The position numbers and the translations under genes are program-made. Under the pieces are notes generated by a model. It saw only the letters and a program-made list of their open reading frames with translations, was not told where the DNA came from and made no database searches. This document shows positions 36,404 to 48,300 of a DNA stretch of 64,000 nt, in pieces. The stretch spans positions 100,224,211 to 100,288,210 of the forward strand of contig JAKCOZ010000001.1 of assembly GCA_022605955.1 (NCBI GenBank). Reading direction: 5' to 3'. Source of the stretch: Rallus limicola (taxonomy: Eukaryota > Chordata > Aves > Gruiformes > Rallidae). Within the stretch, counting starts at the first letter, position 1. Every line of letters starts with the position of its first letter.

Positions 36404-39400
36404 GTGCTTTGGGAGTCACAACAGGAGTTGACGATGGAAAAAGGTAAATACCAACAGCACAGTGGTGGACTTGGGGACGTTTTTCCATGTGAGAGTAGGG
36501 AAAATTCTGTGGATTGCCCTGAGTACTCTTCAGTGGAGCCACTTTTGCCAGTCCCCTGTCAGAAATCTCGCTGTGGGATGTTGAGGATATCTACATCTGC
36601 TGTCCCACTAAAATGCCTTTATACAAATGCACATAGCATGGGGAACAAAGAAGAAGAATTAGAGATCTTTGCGCGGTCACAGGACCGTGATCTCATTGCA
36701 ATCACAGAGACGTGGTGGGACAACCTGGACGACTGGCACGCTGTCATGGATGGCTATGGGCTTTTTAGGAAAGACAGGCTAGGGAGGTGAAGTGGAGGAG
36801 TTGCTCTTTATGTGAGAGAGCAGCTAGAATGTATTGAACTCCACCTGGTGAAGGATGAACCATCTGTCGAGTGCTTGTGGGTTAAAATCAAGGGGCAAAC
36901 TGGTATGTGTGACATTGTTGTGGGAGTGTGCTATAGGCCCCCTGATCAAGAGGAGCAGGTTGATAGTGCATTCTATAAGCAGTTAGAAGTAGCCTCAAGA
37001 TCCCGGGCACCGATCATTATGGGGGACTTCAACTATCAAGATATTTGCTGGGCAAGCAACATGGCCAGTCGTATGCAGTCCAGGCAATTTCTGCAGTATG
37101 TTGAAGACAATTTCCTGCTACAGATGGTGCAGGAACCTACAAGGGGAGGGTGGGTGCTGGACCTTGTTTTCACTAACAAGGATGGGCTCTTTAGGGAAGT
37201 GAAGGTCGGGGCCAGCTTACTTAGGACAAAGCGACCATGAAATGATCGAGTAGGATAGCTACCCTGAATTTTGGAAGAGCTAGCTTTGATCTCCTCCGAA
37301 ATTTAATAGGGGCTATCCCGTGGGCTATGCTGTTTGAAGGAATGGGAACCTGTGAGAGCTGGCTAGCATTCAAACAACTCTTCTTTGAACCACAGGAACG
37401 ATGTGTCCCTTTGAGCAAGAAATCGGGAAAGAGGCAGAAGTCCTGCATGGATGAACATGGAGCTATTGAGTAAACTCAAAGGGAAGCAAAACATCTATGA
37501 ATTGTGGAAAAAGGGTCTGAGCACCTGGGGAGAATAAGGCATGTAGTCAGGGCATGTAGGGATGCAACTAGGAAGGCTAAAGTCCTCTTGGAAATGAAGC
37601 TGGCAATGGACATAAAGGATATAAAAAGGGGTTTTTTTAGATATGTGAATAGTAAGAGGATGACCAGGGATAATGTAGGTCCCTTGCTGAATGAGGAGGG
37701 TGTCCTGGTAATGGGGGATGCTGAGAAGGTGGAGATACTGAATGCCTTCTTTTCTTCAGTCTTCACCTCAAAGGCCCCGGCACCCACAGACACTGGATGA
37801 AAGTGGGAGTGTTTGGGAAATGAAGAATTTCCCTCTGGTTGAGGTAGGGGAGGTCCAGGAGCAGCTCAAAGGGATAAATGCACACAAATCCATGGGCCCA
37901 GATGGGATACATCCATGTGTGCTGAGGGAGCTGGCAGCAGTGATTGCTGAGCTGCTCTCTATCATCTTCAACAGGTCCTGGAGGACAGGAGAAGTGCCTG
38001 AAGACTGGAGGATAGCCAATGTCACTCCAGTCTTTAAAAAGGTCAAGAAGGAGGAACCTAGTAACTATAGGCCAGTCAGCCTCACCTCTGTCCCCAGAAA
38101 GGTAATGGAACAGCTTGTTCTGGATGCCATCTACAAGCAATTGGAAGAGAAGAAGGTGATGAGGAGTAGTCAGCATGAATTCACCAAGGGGAGGTCGTGC
38201 TCGACCAATCTCGTAGCCTTCTACGATCTCATGACAGGCTGGGTAGATGGAGGGAGAGCAGTGGATGTCATCTACCTTGACTTCAGCAAGGCCTTTGATA
38301 CTGTCTCCCATGACATCCTGATAGCAAAGCTGAGAAAGCATGGGATAGATGAGAGGACAGTGAGGTGGGTTGAGAACTGGCTGTCGGACCGGGCTCAGAG
38401 TGTCGTGATTCATGGAGCAGAATCTGACTGGAGGCCTGTGACTAGTGGTGTTCCCCAGGGCTCGGTGTTGGGTCCAGTCCTGTTTAATATCTTCATTGAC
38501 GACCTCGATGAGGGAATTGCATCCACCCTCAGCAAGTACACCGATGATACAAAGCTGGGAGGAGTGGCTGACACGCAGGAACACTGCGCTGCCATCCAGC
38601 CAGACCTGGACAGGCTGGAGAGCTGGGCTGGGAGAAACCTAATGAAGTTCAACAAAAGTAAGTGTCAAGTCTTGCACCTGGGAAGGAACAGCCGTTTGTG
38701 TCAGTACAGGCTGGGGGATGACCTCCTGGAGAAGAGCTCAGTGGAGAAGGACCTGGGGGTCCTGGTTGATGACAGGTTGGCCATGAGCCAGCAGTGTGCC
38801 CTGGTGGCTAAGAGAGCCAATGGGAGTCTGGGGTGCATCAGGAGGAGTGTGGCCAGCAGGTCAAAGGAGGTGATTCTCCCCCTCTACTCTGCCCTGGTCA
38901 GGCCCCACCTGGAGTATTGTGTCCAGTTCTGGGCTCCTTAGTATAAAAAGGACAGGGATCTCCTGGAGAGTGTCCAGAGAAGGGCTACGAAGATGATTAA
39001 GGGCCTGGAGCATCTCCGCTATGAGGAAAGGCTGAGTAAGTTGGGACTGTTCAGCCTTGAGAAGAGAAGACTAAGGGGGGACCTAATTAAAGTCAACAAT
39101 TTTCTTAAGCAGGGGATGCAGGGGGAATCAGCCAGCCCCTTTTCAGTGGTCTGTGGAGACAGGACAAGGGGCAATGGCTGCAAGTTGGAGCACAGGAAGT
39201 TCGGCACCAACATGTGGAAGAACTTTTACACTGTGGGGCTTACAGAGCCCTGGGACAGGCTGCTCAGGGAGGTGGTGGAGTCTCCTTCTGTGGAGATATT
39301 CAAGACCTGTCTGGACGCCTGTCTGAGTGATATGTCCTGTGGAGCCTGCTTTGGCAGGGGGGTTGGACTCAATGATCTCTCGAGGTCCCTTCCAACCCCA

Positions 39401-39412
39401 ACAATTCTATGA
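36404..39412 (+). pseudogene. CR1 ORF2 (endonuclease-reverse transcriptase), broken
   Basis: The endonuclease shows TNAHSM, the catalytic Glu in ITETWWD, YRPPDQEEQ, GDFNYQDICW and, after a frame change, SDHEM (37230-37244). The RT follows with NYRPVSLTS, motif [13 protein letters not shown], motif [12 protein letters not shown], and motif [11 protein letters not shown], where the usual YADD is YTDD (38537-38548). The C-terminal part has [18 protein letters not shown] and a final LPTPTIL. Lesions: in-frame TGA 36788; frame shift near 37205-37230; TAG 37251 and further stops to about 37500; frame change near 37790; in-frame TAG 38939. The RT frame is the same as the endonuclease frame, so the indels cancel. 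The product would nick target DNA and prime reverse transcription there. This copy cannot make it. Confidence 0.95.
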
Positions 39413-39418
39413 TTATCC

Positions 39419-41284
39419 ATGCAAATAGAACAATTTTTTTCAGTTGTACCATGTCATGCAGTATGAACCACTAAACTTATTTCATGACATCTGAGTGCTA
39501 AACAATCTGCAAAAACTAGTTTGATGCCAGTGCTACTTTTTAATGTCAAATAAAGAAAAAATTGTCTCATGCACTGTTCATTACTTTTCCATAGTCTTCC
39601 TGAAGGGTGTTCTTTAAGGCCAATATGAATTACAAAATGTTAACATCAGAGGCTTTTATTAAAAGGTTTATACTGCTGTGTTTCCTAAAGCACATTAAAA
39701 TTGGCATTCCTACTCTGAAATTTAACGAGTCTAAATACTCATATTAAGTACATTACTATAAAAAGCTGCTGAAAATACCTTTTAAACATGGATGGTTTTA
39801 GCCTATCATGTTCAGCTAGAAAAACCGCACACATTTTTTGTGGAGTAATATTTAAAGTGTATTAAAAAACTGAATTAAAAAGTTCAGTATCAGCAAGGAC
39901 ATTTGAAGTGGACAGTTTATCTTATTTCAGTTAGTCACCTGAATAAATTCTGACTTTAAACTATCTTATTCTCTGTATTCAATTAATATTTATTACTATC
40001 ACTACACTGAACCTACTCTGAAACAAAACCAGATGAATATTCCAGGTAAAAGACACACAATTCCCCTAAAGGATGGAAGTTTTCATCTGATATGTACTCT
40101 TTTTTCTATCTGTCTTTTTCATATCTACAATAGTTTGCATTGAAGCAGGGTTTTGTTTAGGATTAGTGGCTATGTGATTTGTTGGGAATAACCTAGTTTG
40201 TCTCCTGGCAATTTGGCTCAAAATAATTTAAGAAAAACTATACTCTGTAAGAAAGCTTATTGAATTCAGAAGGTGGTATTTATAGAATTATTTGTCTAAG
40301 AATCCTAAAATAGGGATTAAACCACAAAATATGTGAAATTTGACTGTGCTTTGATATTTAGAACAGAACATAGCTGTAGAGAGCCTAGTCCAAAGTAGAG
40401 CTTCTGGGAAGAATGACTGGAAAGTGTATGCAAGTTTTATTTACTTATAGTATAAAGGGGCTAAAGCTGGCTTTCTCAGTTTCTTTGTGCTGTTTATTTT
40501 TCTGTTTCAGTGCCTTTCAGTCTGAGGCACTGTGAACATCTTGTATATCTCTTAAAAACTCATCAGCGAATATGTGAGTACACAAACAAATGGGTGAATA
40601 CAGACCTGTCAACCTAACAATATAAAAGGTTGATAAATGCTTGTTCAGAAATTAACTAAGGGTTATTAACTTTTTTTTTTTAAATCAGTAAATTTACATA
40701 AAAAGTTAAAAATTTGCAGTTTTTAAAATTGAGAAATTCCTTTGAATAAGGGATGATATATGCAAAAATGTTTTTCTGATGCTGATTCAAGTTTTCCATT
40801 GCAAACTCCAATTTTCTTTTTCATCTTAAAAAGATTATTGATACAGTTAATTATGTTCAAGTGAGAATGAGAGACAAAATTACCAGTACTCAGAAAAACT
40901 CATCGAGGAGGAGTTAAATGCTTTTCATTATATTACAGCTGCTCTGAACTTCCCTGCAGTGAAGAACATATCTACTCAGCTTTTGCTTTTTCATTTTACT
41001 ATTTTTAAGTATATGATTAAAAGTACTTAAAATGTTTAATATTCAGAATCTCAAGATACCTTATCTGTTCTGGAAGACATTACTCTTCAGAACAGTTGCA
41101 ATTAGTTCCTGTTTCATGAAGCTTCCAAAATGGACAAATCTCCTACAGACTGTGTATACCTTTGGGACTTTTCACCTCACACTTCAGATATAAAATGAAA
41201 ATATTGTTCCCATCATGAAACTTAAGGAAAAGCTATTTAATTCAGAAAATGGATATGAGACGATGGTCTTGTCATGTATCCAGC
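39419..41284. other. AT-rich sequence without recognised gene
   Basis: No feature seen. The base composition drops back sharply to AT-rich at the end of the CR1 element, and no open frame is of interest. Confidence 0.6.
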
Positions 41285-41400
41285 TGTCAGGTTGGATGGG
41301 GCTATGGGCAGCCTGGTCTAGTGGAAGGTATCCTAGCAGGGGAGTTGGTGCTAGATAATCTTTGAGGTCCCTTCCAAAAAAACCATTCTATCATTTTACA
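41285..41400 (+). mobile_element. CR1 LINE fragment, extreme 3' end
   Basis: The block 'caggttggatggggctatgggcagcctggtctagtgga' followed by 'gaggtcccttcc' and CCATTCTATCATTTTA is the last part of a CR1, about 115 bp. An A-run (AAAAAAA) interrupts the normal 'ccaaccca' near 41376. Confidence 0.85.
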
Positions 41401-42766
41401 ATAATTACTAATGAAATGTTAGTTTGCTAACATTTATAGCCCAGGTGACCAAAATGTGTCCTGGGTGTCAAGGAAGGCAGAATTTATCTAGTCCTAGCAA
41501 TAAAGACTGATGTACTTTATTTTTTCTTTAAATTACTATATTATTAAGAACAAAGTCATTGTGTTTTCTTACTTCTAGCTTTAAGATCTTATTATGTCTA
41601 GCTTTTAAAGCTAGCTAGGCAATTGATTACCTGAAATTCTATAAAAGAGGAGAAATTCAATATTGTTAAAAAGCTGGCTCTAAAAATAGGAACGCTTACC
41701 AATTCTACCTTGCATAGCAGTATAAAGTAATTAGGAGAATGAGTGGGATGGGTGAGGGAGGAAGGAAGTTTTTCTAATACATTTTTAATGATTTTTTCCT
41801 TTTTCAATACTTTCCTGAAAATGGATGAGCTGTGGATCATTTCCCCACTTAAGTGGCCTGCTAATTACCATTAACAGTTTGATTTGGCCATTCAGGCATT
41901 CAAATGGGCACCACTCAACAATCATTTCACTGTTAGCCAAGTCTCATTGTTTTATGACAGTTACTAAAAAGATCCATGGCCTTAAGACATATTTCTTATT
42001 TCTGCATATTATTTACCAGGTCTTACTTTCTCTGGTATCAAGCTATTACGTTAATATATCAAATTTTTTAACTAAAATTTGAACGTGTAATACTTGACCA
42101 GTAGGCTGGTCAAGAAAAATGCATCATTAATATTGTAGACTGCTAGAATTAGGACTTATGTAGCTCTTAGACATACAGAATGCAGTTTTATCTTCAGCCT
42201 GGAGTAAGAATATATGACAGGTAAATTTTAGTTCACTAAATGTTTGGAGTGACAACTCCAAATTTGTCTGGTTAAATGGGAAAAATATGTTAAATTTATT
42301 TGGTAATGACAATGGAAAAGAATTTTATTATTAATCTTTTTATGTTGAGGTTCAGGTCTAACTTTACCAGGACAGACCATTATCTCAAAAAGGACAAATT
42401 ATGGTTTGTATGAAAAGATCATTCTTCCTTACTGTTTTGCCTTTGTGTGTTTGATGTATGCTATTTTCTAGGTTGTACAAAAGTCTCGCTTGAAAACCCA
42501 GTGTTTGTTTTAAATTGAAACAGATCAATTATGGTATTTAGTACAACTCTAATACAAGCAATACCCAATTTGTGCAGTCTGGGCTTTAAGTTCCATCCAT
42601 ATCCATAACAAAGCATGGAGAAAGCTGGGAATTTAAAGTGATGGGTTTAAAAATGCAGAATGTACGCCTTTGATTTTTTTTTTCTGTGTATGTTTTGTTT
42701 GATGTGAATTCAACTTAAACTCAGTAATCTTCAATGAAAAATACTTTGAAGCCATATACATGACAT
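41401..42766. other. AT-rich sequence without recognised gene
   Basis: No gene or repeat recognised. A perfect 9-bp inverted repeat (CTTGACCAG...CTGGTCAAG) with a TAGG loop lies at 42093-42114. Confidence 0.6.
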
Positions 42767-43155
42767 CACAGAATCACAGGGTTGGAAAAGACCTTTAAGA
42801 TGATCGAGTCCAACTGTTCCTCTTCTATTCTAAACCTTATCTCTAAGTACCTCATCTACCCATCTTTTAAACACATCCAGGGATGGTGACTCAACCATCT
42901 CCCTGGGCAGCCTATTGCACATCCCAACAACATTTTTTTCCTAACATCTAATCTGAACCTGCCCTAAAACACCTTAGTGAAGTTTCTTCTTGTCCTATCT
43001 CCTGCCATCTGGCTGAAGAAACCATGTCCCACCTCTCTACAACCTCCTTTCAGGTAGTTGTAAGTGGTGATAAAGTCTCCTCTCAGTCTCCTCTTCTCAA
43101 GGCTAAACAACCCCAGCTCCCTCAGCCACTCCTCAGTTGTATTTCTCATTACCCT
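42767..43155 (-). mobile_element. CR1 LINE fragment, 3' end, minus strand
   Basis: The + strand starts ATCACAGAATCACAGGGTTGGAAAAGACC, a CR1 3' terminus in reverse complement. Read on the minus strand it encodes a remnant containing [19 protein letters not shown] (frame 42964-43149), a well-known CR1 ORF2 C-terminal segment. It is cut off where an LTR-B fragment begins. Confidence 0.9.
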
Positions 43156-43166
43156 GCTCTGGCTTC

Positions 43167-43378
43167 AGAGTGTGTGTAATGTGATAAATTAGATGGGGCT
43201 TTTTATTCCATGTTGAGTCTGTTGTGGCCCTGACACTAATTGCAGAATGATCTCTCTCCATCCATATCTCGCCTCCTAAGCCTGTCAATATCTATTTTCT
43301 CCCCTGTCCAGCTGAAAAGGGGAGAGATAGAGTGGCTTTGGTGGGCATCTGGCCTCCAGCCTGGGTGAAACCACCACA
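43167..43378 (+). mobile_element. ERV LTR-B fragment, 3' end
   Basis: It aligns with the last 210 bases of the LTR-B copies: GTGTAATGTGATAAATTAGAT (poly(A) signal degraded to GATAAA), 'ttgagtctgttgtggccc', 'tctcccctgtccagctgaaaaggggag', 'tggtgggcatctggcctccagcctggg' and the end CCACCACA. It lies directly between two CR1 pieces of opposite orientation. Confidence 0.88.
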
Positions 43379-43503
43379 TCAAGGACAGGTTGGATAGGGC
43401 TTTGGGAAACCTGGTCTATTGGAGGGTGTCCCTGCCCATGGCGGGGGGCTTTGAGCTAGATGGTGTTTGAGGTCCCTTCAAACCCAAACCATCCTGTGAT
43501 TCT
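43379..43503 (+). mobile_element. CR1 LINE fragment, extreme 3' end
   Basis: It begins immediately after the LTR-B terminus with 'tcaaggacaggttggatagggctttggg'. It ends 'gaggtcccttcaaacccaaaccatcctgtgattctt', a standard CR1 3' end in the + orientation. It was probably the host site of the LTR insertion or was joined by recombination. Confidence 0.85.
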
Positions 43504-44819
43504 TTAACCTAAGACAAGAATACAGCCTTACTTTCAGGTCTGCCATAAGTTTTATGTGTAATCTTACACAGGATGCCATTTTTAAGGTATGAAAAAGAAA
43601 ATTTTGACATTAAAAAAATAAAATGGAGATACCTGTGAGTTATGCGCTGCCTTGGATGAGTGAGTGCTTCAGGGATAGCCAGAAAAGCTATGCAAGAGGA
43701 GAATAGCACCTGGAAACTTGCTCACTAGGGTCCATATATAAATTTTGGTGTGTTATAGTATGACTTTACTTTCACAATTCTGAGCCCAAGCATACAAAAA
43801 ATTCTGTTGACAGGCATAAAGAAAAAATAAAGTAATAATATTTTAATAAATTAGATAGTTATCACTCTATTTCTTAACCTTTGTGTAATACCTTGTCCTT
43901 ATTTTCAAGACTCTTACACTTTTCAACAAACTGCATGCTCTCATATCCTGTAATTATAGGTCAGGTTGGTTTTCAATTGGTGTTAAAAGTACCTGCACAA
44001 ATTTTCTCTATAGGTGGGTCTTCTTCAGTTCTTCCTTTGTATAATTTAATTACATAAAATTAATTACACTTCTGTATTTAAATATTTGTTCCATTTTTAC
44101 TTTTTCTTAAATTTATTTATTCTCCATCACATTTCATAAAGCCACTGGTGTGCTCTTTTTCTGCTTATGTTAGATAACATTTTAAGGCAAAATAGCTTTG
44201 AACCTTGTTCATTAAACTCCTTCATGACATTTTTCAGTATTGAGTCAGAAGAATCATTTTTAGGGATCTGGAAAATATATACATTAATCTCTATATATCT
44301 TTATATATTGGTAATAATGTTATTCTTTTAAAACTTCTATGATTTATAAAATTAGCGAAAAAGGTTAAATCTTTAAAAATATGTGGTTTTCTTCTCTGGA
44401 CAAGATAACTCATACCAGATGGCAAAGAAAGTAATTTCATTCTAAGATTAAAAAAAAAGCGGGGTGGGGGGGAGGGGAAAAGTGGCACATCAAAACACAT
44501 TCAGGATTAGGACATGGTATGACAGTATGATAACCTTCCTTCTTCTATGATGGTCAGGCTTTATGCAGATTTTCATTCTTGAACATGGAAAACTGTCTTT
44601 AACAGAGCTCTATGTTGCCATGTAGTAGATGGTGAATAATTCTCATATTAGGGCAAATTAAAATAATTTTCCTTTGCATTAATTCAGATCTGCATTTATT
44701 AGCTTAGTTGAGGTGTTTGGAAATTCTTAAAGGCAACTGAGGTAGAATTCAGAGCAACAAGATGTGAAGTATACTTATTGCCATTATATCCCTCATCTTT
44801 TCTGTGTGACTCCTTGTAA
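43504..44819. other. AT-rich sequence without recognised gene
   Basis: No gene recognised. A short G-rich run after an A-run (44449-44479) is low complexity. Confidence 0.6.
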
Positions 44820-45330
44820 TAAGGGAGTCTCCATCTTCTTTGTGGCCACCATTAAAGTACAGGAACACGGTGATGAGGTCTCCCTAAGCCTTCTATTTTC
44901 AAGGCTGAACAAAACCAAATTCTCTCAGCTTTTCCTTACGTGGCAGGCTTCCCAGTCCTTTGATGACCCTGATGGCCCTTATCTGGATCCTCTCCAGCTT
45001 ATCTTTGTCTTTTTTGTATAGTGGGGACCAAAACCGAACACACTGTTCCAGGTGTGGTCTGACGAGCACTGAGTGAAATGAGATAGTGTCTTCATTATCT
45101 CTGCTGGTGATGCCCTTGCTGATGCAACCCATCATTCTGTTGTCTTTCTTTGTGGCTGCAGCAAACTTTTCATTCCTATGTAGCTTGTTGTCCACCGGGA
45201 TCCCTAGGTCCCTTTCACACAAAGCTGCTCTCCAGCCTGTTGGATCCCAGTTTTTAATGTACCTCTGGATCATGTTTTTCCAGGTGCAAGACTTTATACT
45301 TGTCCTTGTTGAAGTTCAATAACTTCAATA
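44820..45330 (-). mobile_element. CR1 LINE fragment, diverged subfamily, minus strand
   Basis: Minus-strand frame 44899-45273 encodes a CR1 ORF2 C-terminal segment: 'ALCERDLGIPVDNKL', 'SVLVRPHLEQCVRFWSPLYKKD' and 'KLREFGF' are recognisable. The typical 3' UTR and octamer end are missing on the left. The sequence is clearly more diverged from the large CR1 than other pieces, suggesting an older subfamily. Confidence 0.88.
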
Positions 45331-48300
45331 AGTATGACTGTAACTGAACAGTGTGGAATTCTGTCTCCTCCAAAAGCTGCAACTCTTTATTTTGCCAAAT
45401 ATTTCACTGTTCCCATAGACTTGTATGTAAAGGAAATGATATATATAACCCAGAACTACTGCAGCTTGTGTTTAAAATCTCTGTCCCTGATTTGACATGA
45501 CATGTTGTGATGAAATATGACCAGAAAATGATTTCACTATGAAAAGGATTTATGAAGGTAAGAAAGCCAAGAACGAGAAAAGAAAGTAACAACAGTGTAT
45601 GCACAAGATACAGATAGGTAAATTATATCTGACAAAATTGATAAGTCATTATTATTCAATTTTTTTCCCTGTATGGCTTGAGGATATTGATACTTTAAAG
45701 CCAGATGCTGATTCCCTGGTATGAACACTTGATTGTGTGTATGCATGTGGTGATGCATCGTGAAGACCAGAGTGAATAGAAAAAAAGCCTTTCATTTTCC
45801 ATGAAGACTCTGATATGTTTGACATATATTTCTGCCAATTTGGATGACCTTCTTCCCTTCTTAGCTCCGTGATTATTTGCAGCTATCAGCGACAAGCCAA
45901 AAAAACAGTTACTTCAGGCAGGCCTGTGGGATAGGCTGTCCTGGAGAGAAACTTCAGTCTGGAAGTTTCAGTGCCTTTAGCTACCAAAGACCTTAAAAGC
46001 ATCCAGAGGTAGTAAGCCCTTTGTCAGGCTTGTGGGCAAAGCTCAGCATGGCAGACAAAAAGAACAACTCAGACTAACTTGGGGTCTTCAGAAGGTCATG
46101 TCTAAATGACTAGAGAAAAATAGATAGGAGTGACTGAAATATTCTTGGGTTTCACTGAATGTGTGTGAAACTAGACCATCTTATAGACAACTCTTATTTT
46201 TGGTTAATCAACAGGTTGTAGTACATAGAGCAAAATGCATTATATTTATTTGCTAGCTGTTTGGAGCTAAAAGGAAAAAAATGTGCTTCCTGTAACTGGA
46301 ATGTGCACTGAAAATCACATTTGTGAGTGTTGAATGGATTAAGGAATGTCCTTACAATTGGTTAGCGATTTAAAAAAAAACCTCACTTTTGGACTTCTTG
46401 AAAATCTATCTCAGTTCACTTTGCAATTTTGTTATGAAAGTCAAAGGGGTGGTAATTCCAAACTAATCAAGTCTGCTAAAGAAGTATATAAAAGGAATCA
46501 TGTTGGACAAAAAAAACCCAAAACAACAGCACAACAATCCCTCCCAAAACAAACCCAAAAAAACCCCAAACAACAGTGACAATGTTTTGAGTAAGAAAAA
46601 AGTCCTGTTTCAGCAACCATAAAATAATAATTGCACTAGAGCTTACATAATCAAGGGGAAAAAAAAAAAAAAAAGTGTCCTTTAAATCATGCAATGAGAA
46701 CTCCTCATTTCCTGACAGGGAAATAGCCATATTCTTGCCTGTGATGTTGCTTTTCATCTTAAAGTGGAAATCTTTGTGCTGAGAAATGAGTCTTTCGGCT
46801 CCGTCCCACACTTTACATCCATGAATATCATCAGGTGGGGTCTACTTCTTTTTTCTTTTTAAAAAGATCTTATGCTTTATGAAAGGTGCATTGTATAGGC
46901 TTTTTTACTTTCATAATGGTGTAATTCAAGGATGGTCCTCTCTCATGATGGAAAGGTTAAATTATGCTATGATGATGAATAGTAAATGAATCTGCCACTG
47001 TCCGTTTGGTTAGTAAGATGAATAAGATGCCTGATGCATAACTTCAGCTGTTGCTGTTAGGCAAAATAAGCTATGCTTTGAGCAAAAGCTGCTACTCAGC
47101 TCCAATCACAGTTTGCATTACATTTTACTCATTAAAACAATCAATACCAAGAAACAAAATTAACAATAAAGATAGGCAAAATTTCCAAAAACAACTTAAA
47201 GAATTGAGGTAAATTATGACATTCAGATTCTGCAGTTGTTTTTCAATATTGAGGATTCAGGAAAAACACAGGTGGTATATATTGTAGAAATGCAAGGGAA
47301 ACTCTGTAGGTGAACTCTAATTACTAGTCTCTAACTCAGAGTATATTTATTTGCTTTACAATTATGATTTTTTTTTCTTTTAGCAATTGAATTCTCATTG
47401 TCTGGTAGAGAAAACAAAAATATTGTTAGTGGGAAAACTGAGCAACTCTATTGCAAGATCTGGAACATGATAAGCTCTCTTGGTTTGAGTAGCTGTTTTT
47501 AAAGTTTTGGGGCTAATGATTAGTGTAAAACAATGTAGAAATTTTAATTAGATGTCAAATGTCAGTTACATAATCTTATTTTTAAACCAATGCATTAGTG
47601 AGTAGTTTTCCAAAAGGTTCAAATAATTAAATGGTTTTATTATTGTAGCTTAGTTAGTCCTTTCCTATCTGTCATGGCAGTGTACAATATATATTGCTCT
47701 CAGATCTGTGTTTGAAAACACAGATATTGAAAGCATTTTGCCATGATGGGTATTGATCATATAAATACTCTGCTTTAATGACTTTTTATTTTTACAAGTG
47801 CTTTGTTGTGAAATTATTCCATGGTGATTTTGTAAATGAAGCATTTGCTGCGAGTATATATATTTTTTTAAGCTAAGAATTGCCATAGTGAGGGAGATGA
47901 CTGTCCAGTAGTCCAGTGTCCCAGCATTACTCATCTGCAAATGCTAAGCAAAGTTTGTAACACCAGAGGAAATCATAAAAGCCCTTCCCCCTTCAGTTTC
48001 CAGCAATGAGCAGATTAATTACTTTATTGGCTAGAGGCTACATCAAACCACTCTATTAAGTGGCTGTGAATTGATATCTGTTCCATGAACTTATCTCATC
48101 CTCTTATGAATTCATTTATACTTTTGGTCTCTTGTGAGTTTCACTATGTAATCACATTTTCTGTGGAGAATATAATTCCTTCTAATAATTTTGAATTACA
48201 GACTGGTACTATCACAAGTTTCTTCCTCTGCGCTATGAAAAATAAGGAATAATTCTTCATTGTTTATATCAGGCACGATGTTCTAGGCATCTGTTCAGTC

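Larger units (their letters stand above)
34950..39418 (+). mobile_element. CR1: Near full-length CR1 LINE (non-LTR retrotransposon)
   Basis: A continuous element of about 4.5 kb, the usual full length for CR1. It has a GC-rich 5' UTR (about 34950-35289, with repeated 'agggcgtggc'), ORF1, a spacer of about 47 bases, ORF2, and a 3' end with the CR1 octamer overlapping the ORF2 stop (CAATTCTATGATT, 39402-39414). Most avian CR1 copies are severely 5'-truncated, so this length is uncommon. The exact 5' edge is uncertain: sequence from about 34700 could belong to the 5' UTR. CR1 insertions usually make no target-site duplication and none is seen. Both ORFs are broken, so the copy cannot move by itself. 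Confidence 0.95.

Noticed and set aside
37763..38584. 273-codon minus-strand open frame
   Set aside because: It is the antisense shadow of the CR1 reverse transcriptase, whose motifs are clear on the plus strand.
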